A stretch of DNA of 64,000 bases from Burkholderia cepacia (GCF_001039005.1 NZ_LDWR01000063.1:1-64000); one strand, 5' to 3'; positions 7,329 to 16,959 are shown, counted from the stretch's first letter. Notes: a model not told the origin generated them from the sequence alone. Made by a program: numbers and translations.

Positions 7329-8667
7329 TTTCGTTTCGCTTGGTTGCCCGAAAGCGTTAGTCGACTCCGAACAAATCATCACCCAGCTGCGCGCCGAAGG
7401 TTATGAAATCTCAGGCACCTACGACGGCGCCGACCTCGTCGTCGTGAACACCTGCGGCTTCATCGACGAAGCCGTGCAGGAAAGCCTCGACGCAATCGGC
7501 GAAGCGCTGACCGAAAACGGCAAGGTGATCGTCACCGGCTGCCTCGGTGCCAAATCGAGCGCCAGCGGCTCGAACCTGATCGAGGAAGTCCATCCGAAGG
7601 TGCTCGCCGTCACCGGCCCGCACGCCGTGGGCGAAGTGATGCAGGCCGTGCATTCGCACCTGCCGAAGCCGCACGACCCGTTCGTCGACCTCGTGCCCGC
7701 GGCCGGCATCAAGCTGACGCCGCGCCACTACGCGTACCTGAAGATCTCCGAAGGCTGCAACCACCGCTGCACGTTCTGCATCATCCCGTCGATGCGCGGC
7801 GATCTCGTGTCGCGTCCGGTCGCCGAAGTGATGCTGGAAGCCGAGAACCTGTTCAAGTCGGGCGTGAAGGAACTGCTGGTGATCTCGCAGGACACGAGCG
7901 CGTACGGCGTCGACGTGAAGTACCGCACGGGCTTCTGGAACGGCAAGCCGATCAAGACGCGCATGACCGACCTGGTCGCCGCGCTCGGTGAACTCGCCGC
8001 GCAGTACGGCGCATGGGTGCGCCTGCACTACGTGTACCCGTACCCGAGCGTCGACGAAGTGATTCCGCTGATGGCCGAAGGCCCGTTCAAGGGCCACGTG
8101 CTGCCGTATCTCGACGTGCCGTTCCAGCACGCGCACCCCGAAGTGCTGAAGCGCATGAAGCGCCCGGCGAACGCCGAGAAGGTGCTCGAGCGCGTGCAGA
8201 AGTGGCGTGAGATGTGCCCGGACCTGACGATCCGCAGCACGTTCATCGCGGGCTTCCCCGGCGAGACGGAAGAGCAGTTCGAAACGCTGCTCGACTTCAT
8301 CCGCGTGGCGGAACTCGATCGCGTCGGTTGCTTTGCGTACTCGCCGGTCGAAGGCGCGACCGCGAATGAACTCGACGGCGCGCTGCCCGACGAGGTCCGC
8401 GAGGAACGTCGCGCGCGCTTCATGGAGGTGGCCGAGGAAGTATCGGCGAACCGCATCCAGCGCAAGGTCGGCAAGACCCTCAAGGTGCTGATCGACGAAG
8501 TCAGCGCGGAAGGCGGTATCGGCCGCACGGCGGCGGATGCGCCGGAGATCGACGGTGTCGTTTATGTCGAGCCGGCGGCGAAGGCGTCGAAGCGCTACAA
8601 GGTCGGCGATTTCGTGTCCGTGAAGATCACGGGCGCCGACGGCCACGATCTGTGGGGCGAGGTGTAA
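7306..8667 (+). CDS. rimO: Ribosomal protein S12 methylthiotransferase RimO
   Basis: Radical SAM enzyme that adds a methylthio group to an aspartate of ribosomal protein S12. The 453-residue protein has the three domains of the MTTase family. The N-terminal UPF0004 domain carries the auxiliary cluster ligands Cys14, Cys50 and Cys79; the radical SAM domain has the CNHRCTFC motif (Cys151, 155, 158); and a TRAM domain forms the last ~70 residues. The start matches the family N terminus ([22 protein letters not shown]). The gene upstream region is duplicated at 4040-4150, so its natural promoter may have been altered or replaced by the insertion. kdgK follows after 3 bp. Confidence 0.97.
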   Translation: MSQSPKVGFVSLGCPKALVDSEQIITQLRAEGYEISGTYDGADLVVVNTCGFIDEAVQESLDAIGEALTENGKVIVTGCLGAKSSASGSNLIEEVHPKVLAVTGPHAVGEVMQAVHSHLPKPHDPFVDLVPAAGIKLTPRHYAYLKISEGCNHRCTFCIIPSMRGDLVSRPVAEVMLEAENLFKSGVKELLVISQDTSAYGVDVKYRTGFWNGKPIKTRMTDLVAALGELAAQYGAWVRLHYVYPYPSVDEVIPLMAEGPFKGHVLPYLDVPFQHAHPEVLKRMKRPANAEKVLERVQKWREMCPDLTIRSTFIAGFPGETEEQFETLLDFIRVAELDRVGCFAYSPVEGATANELDGALPDEVREERRARFMEVAEEVSANRIQRKVGKTLKVLIDEVSAEGGIGRTAADAPEIDGVVYVEPAAKASKRYKVGDFVSVKITGADGHDLWGEV

Positions 8668-8670
8668 GCA

Positions 8671-9597
8671 ATGACCGGCGCATTTCCGGAGATCCTCGCG
8701 CTCGGCGAGGCGATGATCGAATTCAACCAGTCGCAGCCGGGCCGTCCCGAATTCCTGCAGGGCTTCGGCGGCGATACGTCGAACTTCTGCATCGCCGCGG
8801 CACGCCAGGGCGCGTCGACCGGCTTCGTGTCGGCGATCGGCGACGATCCGTTCGGCCGCCTGCTGGCCGACATGTGGCGCGCCGAGCACGTCGATACGAC
8901 GTATGTGCGGATCGACCGTGCGGCGCCGACCGGCGTGTATTTCGTCACGCACGGCGCCGATGGCCACCAGTTCGACTATCTGCGCGCGGGCTCCGCGGCG
9001 AGCCGCTATGCGGTGGGCGACCTGCCGCTCGACGCGCTGGCGGCCGCGAAGGCCGTGCACCTGTCGGGCATCAGCCTCGCGATCAGCACGGCCGCGTGCG
9101 ACGCCGCGTTCGCGGCGGTCGACCATGCACGCCGCAACGGCGTGAAGGTCAGCTTCGACACGAATTTGCGCCTGAAGCTGTGGCCGTTGTCGCGCGCCCG
9201 TGCGGTGATGCGTGAGGCGCTGCGCCAGACGGACATCTGCCTGCCCAGCTGGGACGACGTCACGGCGCTCACGGGCGCGAACGATCGCGACGCGATCGTC
9301 GACGCGATGCTCGAACACGGGCCGCAGGTCGTCGCGCTGAAGCTCGGCAAGGATGGCGCGTATGTGGCGACGCCGAACGAGCGGCGCGTCGTGCCGGGCT
9401 TTGCGGTCGAGGCCGTCGATGCGACGGGCGCGGGCGATTGCTTCGGCGGCGCATTCGTCGCGCGGATCGTCGCGGGCGACGATCCGTTCGCGGCGGCGCG
9501 TTATGCGAACGCGGCGGCGGCGCTGTCGACGACGGGCTACGGCGCGGTCGCGCCGATTCCGCACCGCGACGCGGTGGAGCGCCTGATGCAAGGCTGA
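8671..9597 (+). CDS. kdgK: 2-keto-3-deoxygluconate kinase (PfkB family sugar kinase)
   Basis: Cytoplasmic ribokinase-fold kinase, most like KdgK, which phosphorylates 2-dehydro-3-deoxygluconate to KDPG for the Entner-Doudoroff route. The 308 residues include the N-terminal PfkB signature (GGDTSNFCIAAARQG, about residues 33-47), the SFDTNLRLKLW region and the C-terminal DATGAGDCFGGAF motif (about 251-263), whose second Asp is the catalytic base. The gene begins 3 bp after the rimO stop, so the two are co-transcribed and probably translationally linked. Other PfkB substrates cannot be fully excluded, but the GEAMIEF start and NLRLKLW block favour KdgK. Confidence 0.85.
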   Translation: MTGAFPEILALGEAMIEFNQSQPGRPEFLQGFGGDTSNFCIAAARQGASTGFVSAIGDDPFGRLLADMWRAEHVDTTYVRIDRAAPTGVYFVTHGADGHQFDYLRAGSAASRYAVGDLPLDALAAAKAVHLSGISLAISTAACDAAFAAVDHARRNGVKVSFDTNLRLKLWPLSRARAVMREALRQTDICLPSWDDVTALTGANDRDAIVDAMLEHGPQVVALKLGKDGAYVATPNERRVVPGFAVEAVDATGAGDCFGGAFVARIVAGDDPFAAARYANAAAALSTTGYGAVAPIPHRDAVERLMQG

Positions 9598-9666
9598 CGC
9601 GGAACACGCACGCTGGCCACGGCCCCGCACGATCGATTCATTCGCTGAGAAGGATGAGGAGGCAAC

Positions 9667-10857
9667 ATGCAACGTGAAGTGGTGGTGGTGAGCGGCGTGC
9701 GTACCGCGATCGGCGATTTCGGCGGCAGCCTGAAGGACATCGCGCCGACCGAGCTCGGCGCGAAAGTCGTGCGCGAAGTGTTGCAGCGTGCGCAGGTGTC
9801 GGGCGACGAAGTCGGCCACGTGGTGTTCGGCAACGTGGTGCACACGGAGCCGAAGGACATGTATCTCGCGCGCGTCGCCGCGATCAACGGCGGCGTCGCG
9901 CAACATGCACCGGCGCTCACGGTCAACCGGCTGTGCGGTTCGGGGCTGCAGGCGATCGTGTCGGCCGCGCAGGGCGTGCTGCTCGGCGACGCGGACATCG
10001 CGATCGCGGGCGGCGCGGAGAACATGAGCCGCGCGCCGTATTCGATCCCGGCGGCGCGCTTCGGGCAGCGCATGGGCGACATGCGCGCGGTCGACATGAT
10101 GGTCGGCGCGCTGAACGATCCGTTCCAGACGATCCACATGGGCGTGACGGCCGAGAACGTCGCGACGAAGTACGGCATTTCGCGCGACGCACAGGATGCG
10201 CTCGCGCTCGAATCGCACCGCCGCGCGTCGCATGCGGCGAAGGCCGGCTACTTCAAGGAGCAGATCCTGCCGGTCGAGCTGATCGGCTCGAAGAAGGGCA
10301 CGCCGGTGATGTTCGATCACGACGAGCACGTGCGCCACGACGCAAGCCTGGAGGATTTCTCGAAGCTGCGGCCCGTGTTCGTGAAGGAGAGCGGCACGGT
10401 GACGGCCGGCAACGCGTCGGGTATCAACGACGCGGCGGCCGCGGTGCTGCTGATGGAGCGCGGCGTTGCCGAGAAGCGCGGCGCGAAGCCGCTGGCGCGC
10501 CTCGTCGCGTATGCGCACGCGGGCGTCGATCCGGCCTACATGGGGATCGGCCCGGTGCCAGCCACGCAAAAGGCGCTCGCGCGCGCAGGGCTGACGGTCG
10601 CCGATCTCGACGTGATCGAGGCGAACGAGGCATTCGCCGCGCAGGCCTGCGCGGTGACGCAGGAACTGGGTCTTGACCCGGCAAAGGTGAATCCGAACGG
10701 GTCCGGCATTTCGCTCGGCCACCCGATCGGCGCGACGGGCGCGCTGATCGCCGTCAAGGCGCTGTACGAGTTGCAGCGCGTCGGCGGCCGTTACGCGCTC
10801 GTCACGATGTGCATTGGCGGCGGGCAGGGCATCGCCGCGATTTTCGAGCGAATCTGA
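9667..10857 (+). CDS. Acetyl-CoA C-acyltransferase (thiolase, BktB-like)
   Basis: A 396-residue thiolase, full family length. The nucleophile is Cys90 in NRLCGSGLQAI; the second catalytic blocks are NEAFAAQ, GHPIGATGA and CIGGGQG near the C terminus. It catalyses reversible condensation or thiolysis of acyl-CoA with acetyl-CoA. GAGGAGG sits just before ATG 9667. It is a paralogue of PhaA at the left end of the window but lies away from phaB; Burkholderia and Cupriavidus carry such second ketothiolases (BktB) with broader chain-length use. The exact substrate range is inference. The exported protein gene downstream starts 18 bp after its stop. Confidence 0.9.
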   Translation: MQREVVVVSGVRTAIGDFGGSLKDIAPTELGAKVVREVLQRAQVSGDEVGHVVFGNVVHTEPKDMYLARVAAINGGVAQHAPALTVNRLCGSGLQAIVSAAQGVLLGDADIAIAGGAENMSRAPYSIPAARFGQRMGDMRAVDMMVGALNDPFQTIHMGVTAENVATKYGISRDAQDALALESHRRASHAAKAGYFKEQILPVELIGSKKGTPVMFDHDEHVRHDASLEDFSKLRPVFVKESGTVTAGNASGINDAAAAVLLMERGVAEKRGAKPLARLVAYAHAGVDPAYMGIGPVPATQKALARAGLTVADLDVIEANEAFAAQACAVTQELGLDPAKVNPNGSGISLGHPIGATGALIAVKALYELQRVGGRYALVTMCIGGGQGIAAIFERI

Positions 10858-10875
10858 AGCAAGGAGCAACGCAAG

Positions 10876-11418
10876 GTGGGTCGATATTCGGAATGGCAAC
10901 GGGCGCTCGTCGTCGCGGGCGCGCTGGCGGCGGGCATGGCGATGTCGGGCGCGGTCGCGGCGCAGGCCGTCGCGCCGGGCACGCAACAGGACGAACCGGC
11001 ACCCGCGCGGCCGCTGCGGCCGAATCCCGAGTTCGCCCGCCTGCCGCGCTACGAAGGCATGCTCGGCGACCGGCCGATCGTCGTGCATCTCGGCCCGAAG
11101 ACGGACGAGGAAGGCGTGCACGGCGAATACCAGTTCACCGATACGGGTGAGGTCGTCCTGCTCGCGGGCGATCGCGACGGCGATACGCTGGAAATCGAGG
11201 AATCGAACGACGGCACGAACATCACGGGCGTGTGGGTCGGCCGCTTCGACGCGACGGGCGACCTGAAGGCCGACCGGATGAACTCGGACGAGTCGGATCC
11301 GCAGCCTGTCGTGCTGCGTCTCGCGCCGGGCAAGCGCGCGGCGCTGCAGGTGCGCGACGGCCGCGTGCAGGAGATCGAGACGGTGGGCGGCGTCGTCAAC
11401 CTGCGCACCGACGACTGA
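10876..11418 (+). CDS. Exported protein of unknown function
   Basis: A 180-residue protein starting at GTG 10876, chosen because AAGGAGCAAC precedes it and it yields a clean signal peptide: basic MGRYSEWQR, hydrophobic VVAGALAAGMAMSGAVAAQA with likely cleavage after AQA. The mature part is acidic, rich in D/E, and predicted mostly beta (GEYQFTDTGEVVLLAGDRDG, then ITGVWVGRFD). No family is recognised. It lies 18 bp after the thiolase stop, so it is probably co-transcribed, but no functional link is evident. Confidence 0.75.
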   Translation: MGRYSEWQRALVVAGALAAGMAMSGAVAAQAVAPGTQQDEPAPARPLRPNPEFARLPRYEGMLGDRPIVVHLGPKTDEEGVHGEYQFTDTGEVVLLAGDRDGDTLEIEESNDGTNITGVWVGRFDATGDLKADRMNSDESDPQPVVLRLAPGKRAALQVRDGRVQEIETVGGVVNLRTDD

Positions 11419-11531
11419 GCTCGTGCTGGCTCGGTGTGCGCGGCGCGCATTGTACCGGGCCAAATGCGCCGATTTTGGCTAATCTAGCGACATATTCCGC
11501 AACCGAACGGCCTCGTGCCCGCCTTCCTGTC

Positions 11532-12713
11532 ATGACTGCATCCACCTCCAAGCGCGCGCTGCAAACCCGCATCGTTCAACCCGACGACGTCATTCCGGAA
11601 GGCTTCCGTTCGTTCGTGCCGCCGGTCGCGCGCGCGTCGACGGTCGTGTTCCCCGATCTCGCGACGATGCGCGCGCTCGTCTGGCACAACGACAACCAGT
11701 GGCGCTACGGGCTGCACGCGACGCCGACGTCGCTCGCGCTCGCGCAGCGGCTCGCCGAGATCGAGGGCGGCACGCACGCGCTGCTGCAGCCGTCGGGCCT
11801 CGCGGCGATCATGAACGTCTATTTCGGGATCGTGAAAGCGGGCGACGACGTGCTGATTCCGCACAACGTGTACGGGCCGAATGCCGACTTCGGCAACTGG
11901 CTCGCGAAGGATTTCGGCATCACGGCACGCTTCTACGATCCGCTCATCGGTGCCGGCATCGCCGACCTGATCCAGCCGAACACGCGGCTGATCTGGATCG
12001 AGGCGCCCGGCTCGGTGACGATGGAAGTGCCCGACGTGCAGGCGATCACGGCGGTCGCGAAGGCGCGCGGCATCGTCACCGCGATCGACAACACCTATTC
12101 GGCCGGGCTCGCGTTCAAGCCGTTCGATCACGGCGTCGACATCTCGATGCAGGCGCTGACCAAGTACCAGTCGGGCGGCAGCGACGTGCTGATGGGCGCG
12201 ACGATCACCGAGGACGCGGAGCTGCACGCGAAGCTGAAGCTCGCGCGGATGCGCTGCGGGATCGGCGTGTCGGTCGACGATTGCTCGCTCGTGCTGCGCA
12301 GTCTGCCGAGCATGCAGGTGCGCTTCGACGCGCACAGCAAGAGCGCGCTCGCGCTCGCGCAGTGGCTGAAGGCGCGGCCGGAGATCGCATCGGTATTGCA
12401 CCCGCAGATTGCCGGCTGCCCGGGGCACGCGTCGTTCGCGCGCGACTTCACGGGCGCGGGCGGGCTGTTCTCGGTGGTGTTCGACGCGCGCTACAGCGCG
12501 GAGCAGATCGACCGCTTCGTCGAGTCGCTCGAACTGTTCGCGATCGGCTGGAGCTGGGGCGGCGCATGCAGTCTCGCGATGCCTTACGACGTCGCGTCGA
12601 TGCGGCCGGACTGGCCGCATCGCGGCACGCTGGTGCGTTTCTACGTCGGTCTCGAGGATGAGGCCGACCTGCGCGCAGACCTCGAGCGCGCGATGCAGGC
12701 CGCACTCGGCTGA
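11532..12713 (+). CDS. metC: Cystathionine beta-lyase family PLP enzyme
   Basis: Cys/Met-metabolism PLP-dependent enzyme of 393 residues. The PLP lysine is Lys211 in ALTKYQSGGSD; other family blocks are the RYGLHATPT segment (residues 58-66), QPSGLAAI (86-93), NVYGP (112-116) and AIDNTYSAG (184-192). In Burkholderia this branch is annotated as cystathionine beta-lyase, splitting cystathionine to homocysteine, pyruvate and ammonia; gamma-synthase or methionine gamma-lyase activities are close relatives that sequence alone does not exclude. ATG 11532 gives the typical N terminus. It converges on serB across a bidirectional terminator. Confidence 0.85.
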   Translation: MTASTSKRALQTRIVQPDDVIPEGFRSFVPPVARASTVVFPDLATMRALVWHNDNQWRYGLHATPTSLALAQRLAEIEGGTHALLQPSGLAAIMNVYFGIVKAGDDVLIPHNVYGPNADFGNWLAKDFGITARFYDPLIGAGIADLIQPNTRLIWIEAPGSVTMEVPDVQAITAVAKARGIVTAIDNTYSAGLAFKPFDHGVDISMQALTKYQSGGSDVLMGATITEDAELHAKLKLARMRCGIGVSVDDCSLVLRSLPSMQVRFDAHSKSALALAQWLKARPEIASVLHPQIAGCPGHASFARDFTGAGGLFSVVFDARYSAEQIDRFVESLELFAIGWSWGGACSLAMPYDVASMRPDWPHRGTLVRFYVGLEDEADLRADLERAMQAALG

Positions 12714-12743
12714 CCGCAGGCCGATAACGTTCGCGGAAAAACG

Positions 12744-12781
12744 AAACGCCGGCGCGATGCCACATCGCGCCGGCGTTTTTT
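12744..12781. terminator. Bidirectional terminator between metC-like gene and serB
   Basis: AAACGCCGGCGCGATG-CCA-CATCGCGCCGGCGTTT is a long perfect stem with T runs on the right for the plus strand and A-rich sequence on the left for the minus strand, so it can serve both convergent genes. Confidence 0.9.
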
Positions 12782-12799
12782 ATTTGAGGTCGTGCGGGA

Positions 12800-13645
12800 T
12801 CAGAACAGCCGCAGCAGCCCGTCGAGGCCGACGTGATCGAACGCGACCGTTGCCGCTTCGCGCACGACGGGCTTCGCGTGGAATGCGACCGACAGCCCGG
12901 CTTCGGCCATCATCTTCAGGTCGTTCGACCCGTCGCCCATTGCGATCGCGCGGTTCGGCGCGAGGCCGAGCGACGCGCACGTCTCGCGCAGCAGGCGCGC
13001 CTTCACGTCGGCGTTGACGATCTCGCCGAGCACCTTGCCGGTCAGCTTGCCGTCGACGATCTCGAGCGTGTTCGCCTGCGCGTAGTCGAGGCCGAGGCGC
13101 GCCTTCAGCCGCTCGGTGAAGAACGTGAAGCCGCCCGACACGAGCAGCGTCTTCATGCCGGCGGCCTTCACGCCGGCCAGCATCGTCTCGGCGCCGGGCG
13201 ACAGTTGCAGCCGCTCCTCGTACACGCGTTCGAGCGCCTGCGCGTCGAGCCCGGCCAGCAGCGCGACGCGGCGCGTGAGGCTTTCGTTGAAATCGCGGAT
13301 CTCGCCGCGCATCGACGCTTCGGTGATCTCGGCGACCTGCGTTTTCAGTCCGCAGAAATCGGCGATCTCGTCGATGCATTCGATCGTGATCAGCGTCGAA
13401 TCCATGTCCATCACGACGAGCCCGAAATCGCCGAGCGCGAGGCCGGCCTCGACGAACGCGAAGTCGAGCGCGTGCGTGCCGCAGTACGCGTCGATGTCGA
13501 GACGCTGCGCCGGGTTCGCGTTGTCGATGCGCAGCGCGTGATCGTCGGTCTGCACGATGCGGGTGCCGCGCGACAGCGCGAGCAGCGGTTTGTGATGGGC
13601 GTCCGACAGCGGCGCAAGACTCTGGATGACGAGGTTGTGGGTCAT
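12800..13645 (-). CDS. serB: Phosphoserine phosphatase SerB
   Basis: HAD-family phosphatase that completes serine synthesis by hydrolysing phosphoserine. The 281-residue protein has an N-terminal ACT-like region (residues 1-70), then the HAD motif I DMDST (Asp80 nucleophile, Asp82 acid/base), motif II Ser in LLVSGGF, and motif III/IV MGDGSNDLKMM. The start ATG 13645 (MTHNLVIQSLAPL) is preferred over upstream in-frame ATGs because the extra ~59 residues are arginine-rich shadow sequence. It ends on the shared terminator with the metC-like gene. Confidence 0.95.
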   Translation of the reverse strand: MTHNLVIQSLAPLSDAHHKPLLALSRGTRIVQTDDHALRIDNANPAQRLDIDAYCGTHALDFAFVEAGLALGDFGLVVMDMDSTLITIECIDEIADFCGLKTQVAEITEASMRGEIRDFNESLTRRVALLAGLDAQALERVYEERLQLSPGAETMLAGVKAAGMKTLLVSGGFTFFTERLKARLGLDYAQANTLEIVDGKLTGKVLGEIVNADVKARLLRETCASLGLAPNRAIAMGDGSNDLKMMAEAGLSVAFHAKPVVREAATVAFDHVGLDGLLRLF

Positions 13646-13834
13646 GGCGGGATGATTGGGAGGCGAATGAAACGCGTGCGCGGCCAACGGGCGGCCGCCT
13701 GCGAACGCGGCCCCGTTCGGCTGCGGGCCATTGCGTCGCGAACGCGCCATTGTAGCCGCTCGGTCGAGGCCGGTACGAATCCTGAGGCCGGACTCGAACC
13801 GGCACGCGCGCGGCGCGAGCACGAACGCGGGTGC

Positions 13835-14776
13835 CTAACGTTCGTCCGCGCGATCCCAGTACGGCGGATCGCCGAAATGCTCGGCGAGAAACGCGATGAA
13901 CGCGAGCGTCTTCAGCGGCACGTGCGCGCGGCTCGGATAGACGGCCCAGATCGCGACGTCGTCCGCGAACGGATAGTCGTCGAGCACCGTGACGAGCGCG
14001 CCGCTCGCGAGCAGCGGGCCGACGTCCCAGGTCGACTTGATCGCGATCCCGAAGCCGTCGACGAGCGCTTCGCGGATCGCCTCGCCGTTGCTCGCGACGA
14101 GCCGGCCGCCGACCCGCACGGTGAGCGGGCCTTGCGGCGTGGCGAACGACCAGTCGCGCTGGTCGCCGAGGATCACGCATTCGTGTTGCGTAAGGTCGGC
14201 CGGATGGCGCGGCGTGCCGCGTGCGGCGAGATACGCGGGCGAGCAGCACAGCACACGGCGGTTCACGGCGAGCTTGCGCGCGACGAGCGTCGAATCCTTC
14301 AGCGCGCCAAGGCGGACCGCGACGTCGTAGCCGTCGTCGACGAGATCGACGATCTCGTCGGACAGCCGCAGGTCGAGCGACACCGACGGGTAGCGGCGCA
14401 GGAACGCGGGAATCACCGGCGCGACGTGCTGGCGGCCGAACGACGACGACATCGACACCTTCAGCCGCCCGTACGGCTCGCTGCGGCCGTGGCCGACCGA
14501 CGCGCGCGCGGCGTCGGCGGCCGACAGCAGCGCGTCGGCGCGCGCCATGAAGACTTCGCCGTCCTGCGTGAGGCTGATGCGGCGCGTGGTGCGGTGCAGC
14601 AACCGCGCGCCGAGCTGGCGCTCGAGCTGCGCGATGCGCGCGCTCGCGACCGCGGCCGAGACGCCGAACTCGCGTCCGGCCGCGGTGACGTTCGCGAGCA
14701 GCGCCGCGCGCACGAACAGCGCGACGTCGAGCAGGTCGAGCGGCTTGTCGGGAGCCGGAATCGGATCGGACGTCAT
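13835..14776 (-). CDS. LysR-family transcriptional regulator
   Basis: A 313-residue LysR regulator. The winged HTH lies in residues ~16-75 (DVALFVRAALLANVTAAGREF, helix ASARIAQLERQLGARLLHRTTR, QDGEVFMARADALL), and an effector-binding PBP2-type domain covers about 100-300. The C-terminal half resembles regulators of the DmlR/CrgA group. It is transcribed divergently from an oxidoreductase gene with a 124-bp gap containing a perfect palindrome, the usual LysR arrangement in which the regulator controls its neighbour. The inducer cannot be told from sequence. Confidence 0.93.
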   Translation of the reverse strand: MTSDPIPAPDKPLDLLDVALFVRAALLANVTAAGREFGVSAAVASARIAQLERQLGARLLHRTTRRISLTQDGEVFMARADALLSAADAARASVGHGRSEPYGRLKVSMSSSFGRQHVAPVIPAFLRRYPSVSLDLRLSDEIVDLVDDGYDVAVRLGALKDSTLVARKLAVNRRVLCCSPAYLAARGTPRHPADLTQHECVILGDQRDWSFATPQGPLTVRVGGRLVASNGEAIREALVDGFGIAIKSTWDVGPLLASGALVTVLDDYPFADDVAIWAVYPSRAHVPLKTLAFIAFLAEHFGDPPYWDRADER

Positions 14777-14786
14777 TATTCTGAAA

Positions 14787-14807
14787 TTCCTGAAAATGTT
14801 TCAGGAA
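14787..14807. promoter_or_regulatory. Perfect palindrome, likely LysR operator
   Basis: TTCCTGAAA-ATG-TTTCAGGAA is a perfect inverted repeat with 9-bp arms and a 3-bp spacer, starting 11 bp upstream of the LysR start codon. It contains the T-N11-A core typical of LysR sites. Position and symmetry suggest it is the autoregulatory and activating site for the divergent pair. Confidence 0.75.
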
Positions 14808-14900
14808 ATATAGCGGTTTTCTCGAAGGATCGGGTTGCCTACGATGACGTTCATGGGGCTGCGCCGCGGCCCGCCCGGTTGCCCTGAAAGGAGTTTCGTG

Positions 14901-15917
14901 ATGAAAGCTGTTGGACTGACCCGCTATCTGCCGATCGACGACCCGCAAGCCTTGCTCGACGTGGAACTGCCGCAGCCCGTGCCGGGCCCGCGCGACCTGC
15001 TCGTGAAGGTCGAGGCCGTTTCCGTGAACCCGGTGGATTTCAAGGTGCGCGCGCCGAAACCGAAGGTCGAGGACGCGCCGCGCGTGCTCGGCTGGGATGC
15101 GGCCGGCACGGTCGTCGCGGTCGGTGCCGACGTTACGCTGTTCCGGCCCGGCGACGAAGTGTTCTACGCGGGCAGCATCACGCGGCCCGGCACGAACAGC
15201 GAATTCCATGCGGTCGACGAACGGATCGCCGCGCTGAAGCCGCGCACGCTTGACTTCGCCGCGGCTGCCGCGCTGCCGCTCACCGCGCTGACCGCGTGGG
15301 AAGCGCTGTTCGACCGGCTGCATGTATCGCCGCAGGGCGCGGACGCCGGCAAGTCGGTGCTGATCATCGGCGGCGCGGGCGGCGTGGGTTCGATCGCGAT
15401 CCAGCTGGCGAAGACGCTCGGCAAGCTGCACGTGATCGCGACCGCGTCGCGGCCGGCGTCGGCCGAATGGGTGCGCTCGCTCGGCGCCGATGCGGTGGTT
15501 GACCATTTCGGCGACCTGCCTGCGCAGTTGCGCGACGCAGGGCATCCGAACGTCGACTACGTGCTGATCTTCAACGACACGGACCGCCATTTCCCTGCCG
15601 CCGCGGAAGTAATCCGGCCGCAGGGCGGCATTTGCACGATCGTCGAGAACGAGAAGCCGGTGCCGGTCGAACTGCTGAAGGCGAAGAGCGCCGCGTTTCA
15701 CTGGGAATTCATGTTCACGCGCGCGATGTTCGAGACGCCGGACATGATCGAGCAGCACCGGATCCTCGGCGAAGTTGCGCGGCTCGTCGACAGCGGCACG
15801 CTGCGTACGACCGTCGGCGAGCAACTCGGCGCGATCAATGCGGCGAACGTGCGGCGTGCGCATCAGTTGCTCGAAGGCGGGCGCGCGATCGGCAAGCTCG
15901 TGTTGAGCGGCTTCTGA
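14901..15917 (+). CDS. Zinc-type alcohol dehydrogenase-like / quinone oxidoreductase family protein
   Basis: A 338-residue medium-chain dehydrogenase/reductase of the quinone oxidoreductase type. An N-terminal GroES-like domain (VEAVSVNPVDFKVR) is followed by a Rossmann domain with the NAD(P)-binding loop IIGGAGGVGSIAIQLAK (about residues 153-169). The usual catalytic zinc cysteines are not present at the expected positions, as in zinc-independent QOR-type members. GAAAGGAG precedes ATG 14901. It is divergent from the LysR gene and probably its target. The substrate is unknown; electrophile or quinone reduction is the family expectation. Confidence 0.85.
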   Translation: MKAVGLTRYLPIDDPQALLDVELPQPVPGPRDLLVKVEAVSVNPVDFKVRAPKPKVEDAPRVLGWDAAGTVVAVGADVTLFRPGDEVFYAGSITRPGTNSEFHAVDERIAALKPRTLDFAAAAALPLTALTAWEALFDRLHVSPQGADAGKSVLIIGGAGGVGSIAIQLAKTLGKLHVIATASRPASAEWVRSLGADAVVDHFGDLPAQLRDAGHPNVDYVLIFNDTDRHFPAAAEVIRPQGGICTIVENEKPVPVELLKAKSAAFHWEFMFTRAMFETPDMIEQHRILGEVARLVDSGTLRTTVGEQLGAINAANVRRAHQLLEGGRAIGKLVLSGF

Positions 15918-16165
15918 GCGTCCTCAGGCCCGTCGCTTCGCGCCACGCCCTTCGACGGGCATCCCCAAGGTGACTTCCTTCGAGGCGGCCCGGCGTTTTC
16001 CCGAGCGCCGACATCACGCGTAAGGTTGCGGCGCCGCGAACGCAAGCGGGGTAACACCCGATGCGTTTGCGGCGCATTGCGTGCCGCTTGGCGGTAGACT
16101 GGCAGCGCATCATGCATCGAAAACCGCGCGGCACGCGCGTGCCGCCGCATTACAAGGAGGTCAGC

Positions 16166-16717
16166 ATGAGCCAACGCAGTTTGTCGGTCGCCGCATCGTG
16201 GTCGGTCGTGTTCGCGGCGGTGTGCGTCAGCGCGAGCGTATTCGCGGCGCCGCCGGTCAAGGGCAGCCTGAAGGGCGGCGGTACGGGACAGCTCGAATAC
16301 ACCGTCAAGGTCGATTCGAAGACCTTCGGCAATACGCAGGAGACCCGCAAGATCCGCTCGGGCGAGACGGACGACTTCAACTGGAAGTCGGTGCCGCCGA
16401 GCGGCGCGGTCGCGATGCCGAGCGGCTGCCCGAACGCCGACAGCCTGCCGCGCGACGAGAACGGCGCGATGGTGCGCCAGACCCAGGTGCGGCTTGCGCC
16501 GTCGGTCGACGCGAAGGGCGTCGCCAACGTGCAGCTGAGCTTCCAGGCGGCCGCGCCGAAGGGCACGCGCAACGTGACGGCCGGCGGCAAGTCGCTGCAG
16601 TGTCCGGACGTCGCGTCGGTGAGCCAGGTGAAGTGGGTGTCGATTCCGACCAACGGCGGTTCGAAGTCCGTCACGATGAGCGATGGCACGAAGGTGACGG
16701 TGTCGATCAAGCATTGA
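16166..16717 (+). CDS. Exported protein, Burkholderia-type (DUF6013-like)
   Basis: A 183-residue exported protein. The ATG at 16166 has a strong AAGGAGG just upstream, better than the earlier in-frame ATGs. The signal peptide runs to about residue 28 (VVFAAVCVSASVFAA|PPVKG). The mature part is small-residue and beta-rich with two cysteines (SGCPNAD, SLQCPD) that may form a disulfide in the periplasm. I tentatively liken it to DUF6013, common in Burkholderia, without certainty. No operon partner is visible. Confidence 0.75.
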   Translation: MSQRSLSVAASWSVVFAAVCVSASVFAAPPVKGSLKGGGTGQLEYTVKVDSKTFGNTQETRKIRSGETDDFNWKSVPPSGAVAMPSGCPNADSLPRDENGAMVRQTQVRLAPSVDAKGVANVQLSFQAAAPKGTRNVTAGGKSLQCPDVASVSQVKWVSIPTNGGSKSVTMSDGTKVTVSIKH

Positions 16718-16959
16718 GCCGCGCCGCGCGGGCCGGCGTGTCGTCCGGTGCGCGCACAACGGATTCGAATGGCGTGACAAGCAGGGCGGCACGTGACCGT
16801 TTCGTGCCGCCGTCACGATGCTTTTGCGAAATTTGCTTAGCAGTACGTTGCTGCTGCAACCGCTCGCGATGCGAGCGCGTCGTGTGGCGACCTGCGTGAC
16901 GTCATGCGGATGTTACGTTATGCTTTCGATCGTCATCCTCCTTCCGTAACGATATCCCG

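Noticed and set aside
7411-11463. Antisense open frame of 1350 codons across rimO, kdgK and the thiolase
   Set aside because: It is the complement of three well-supported genes; its His/Arg/Ala-rich composition and lack of any family motif are typical of GC-rich shadow frames. The same applies to the other long antisense frames (for example near 12.8-15.9 kb, 28.9-31.2 kb and 39.7-42.3 kb).
13787-13803. tRNA T-arm-like sequence on the minus strand (GCCGG-TTCGAGT-CCGGC)
   Set aside because: No acceptor, D or anticodon arm could be built around it in either direction, so it is not a tRNA gene; at most a chance match or a remnant.
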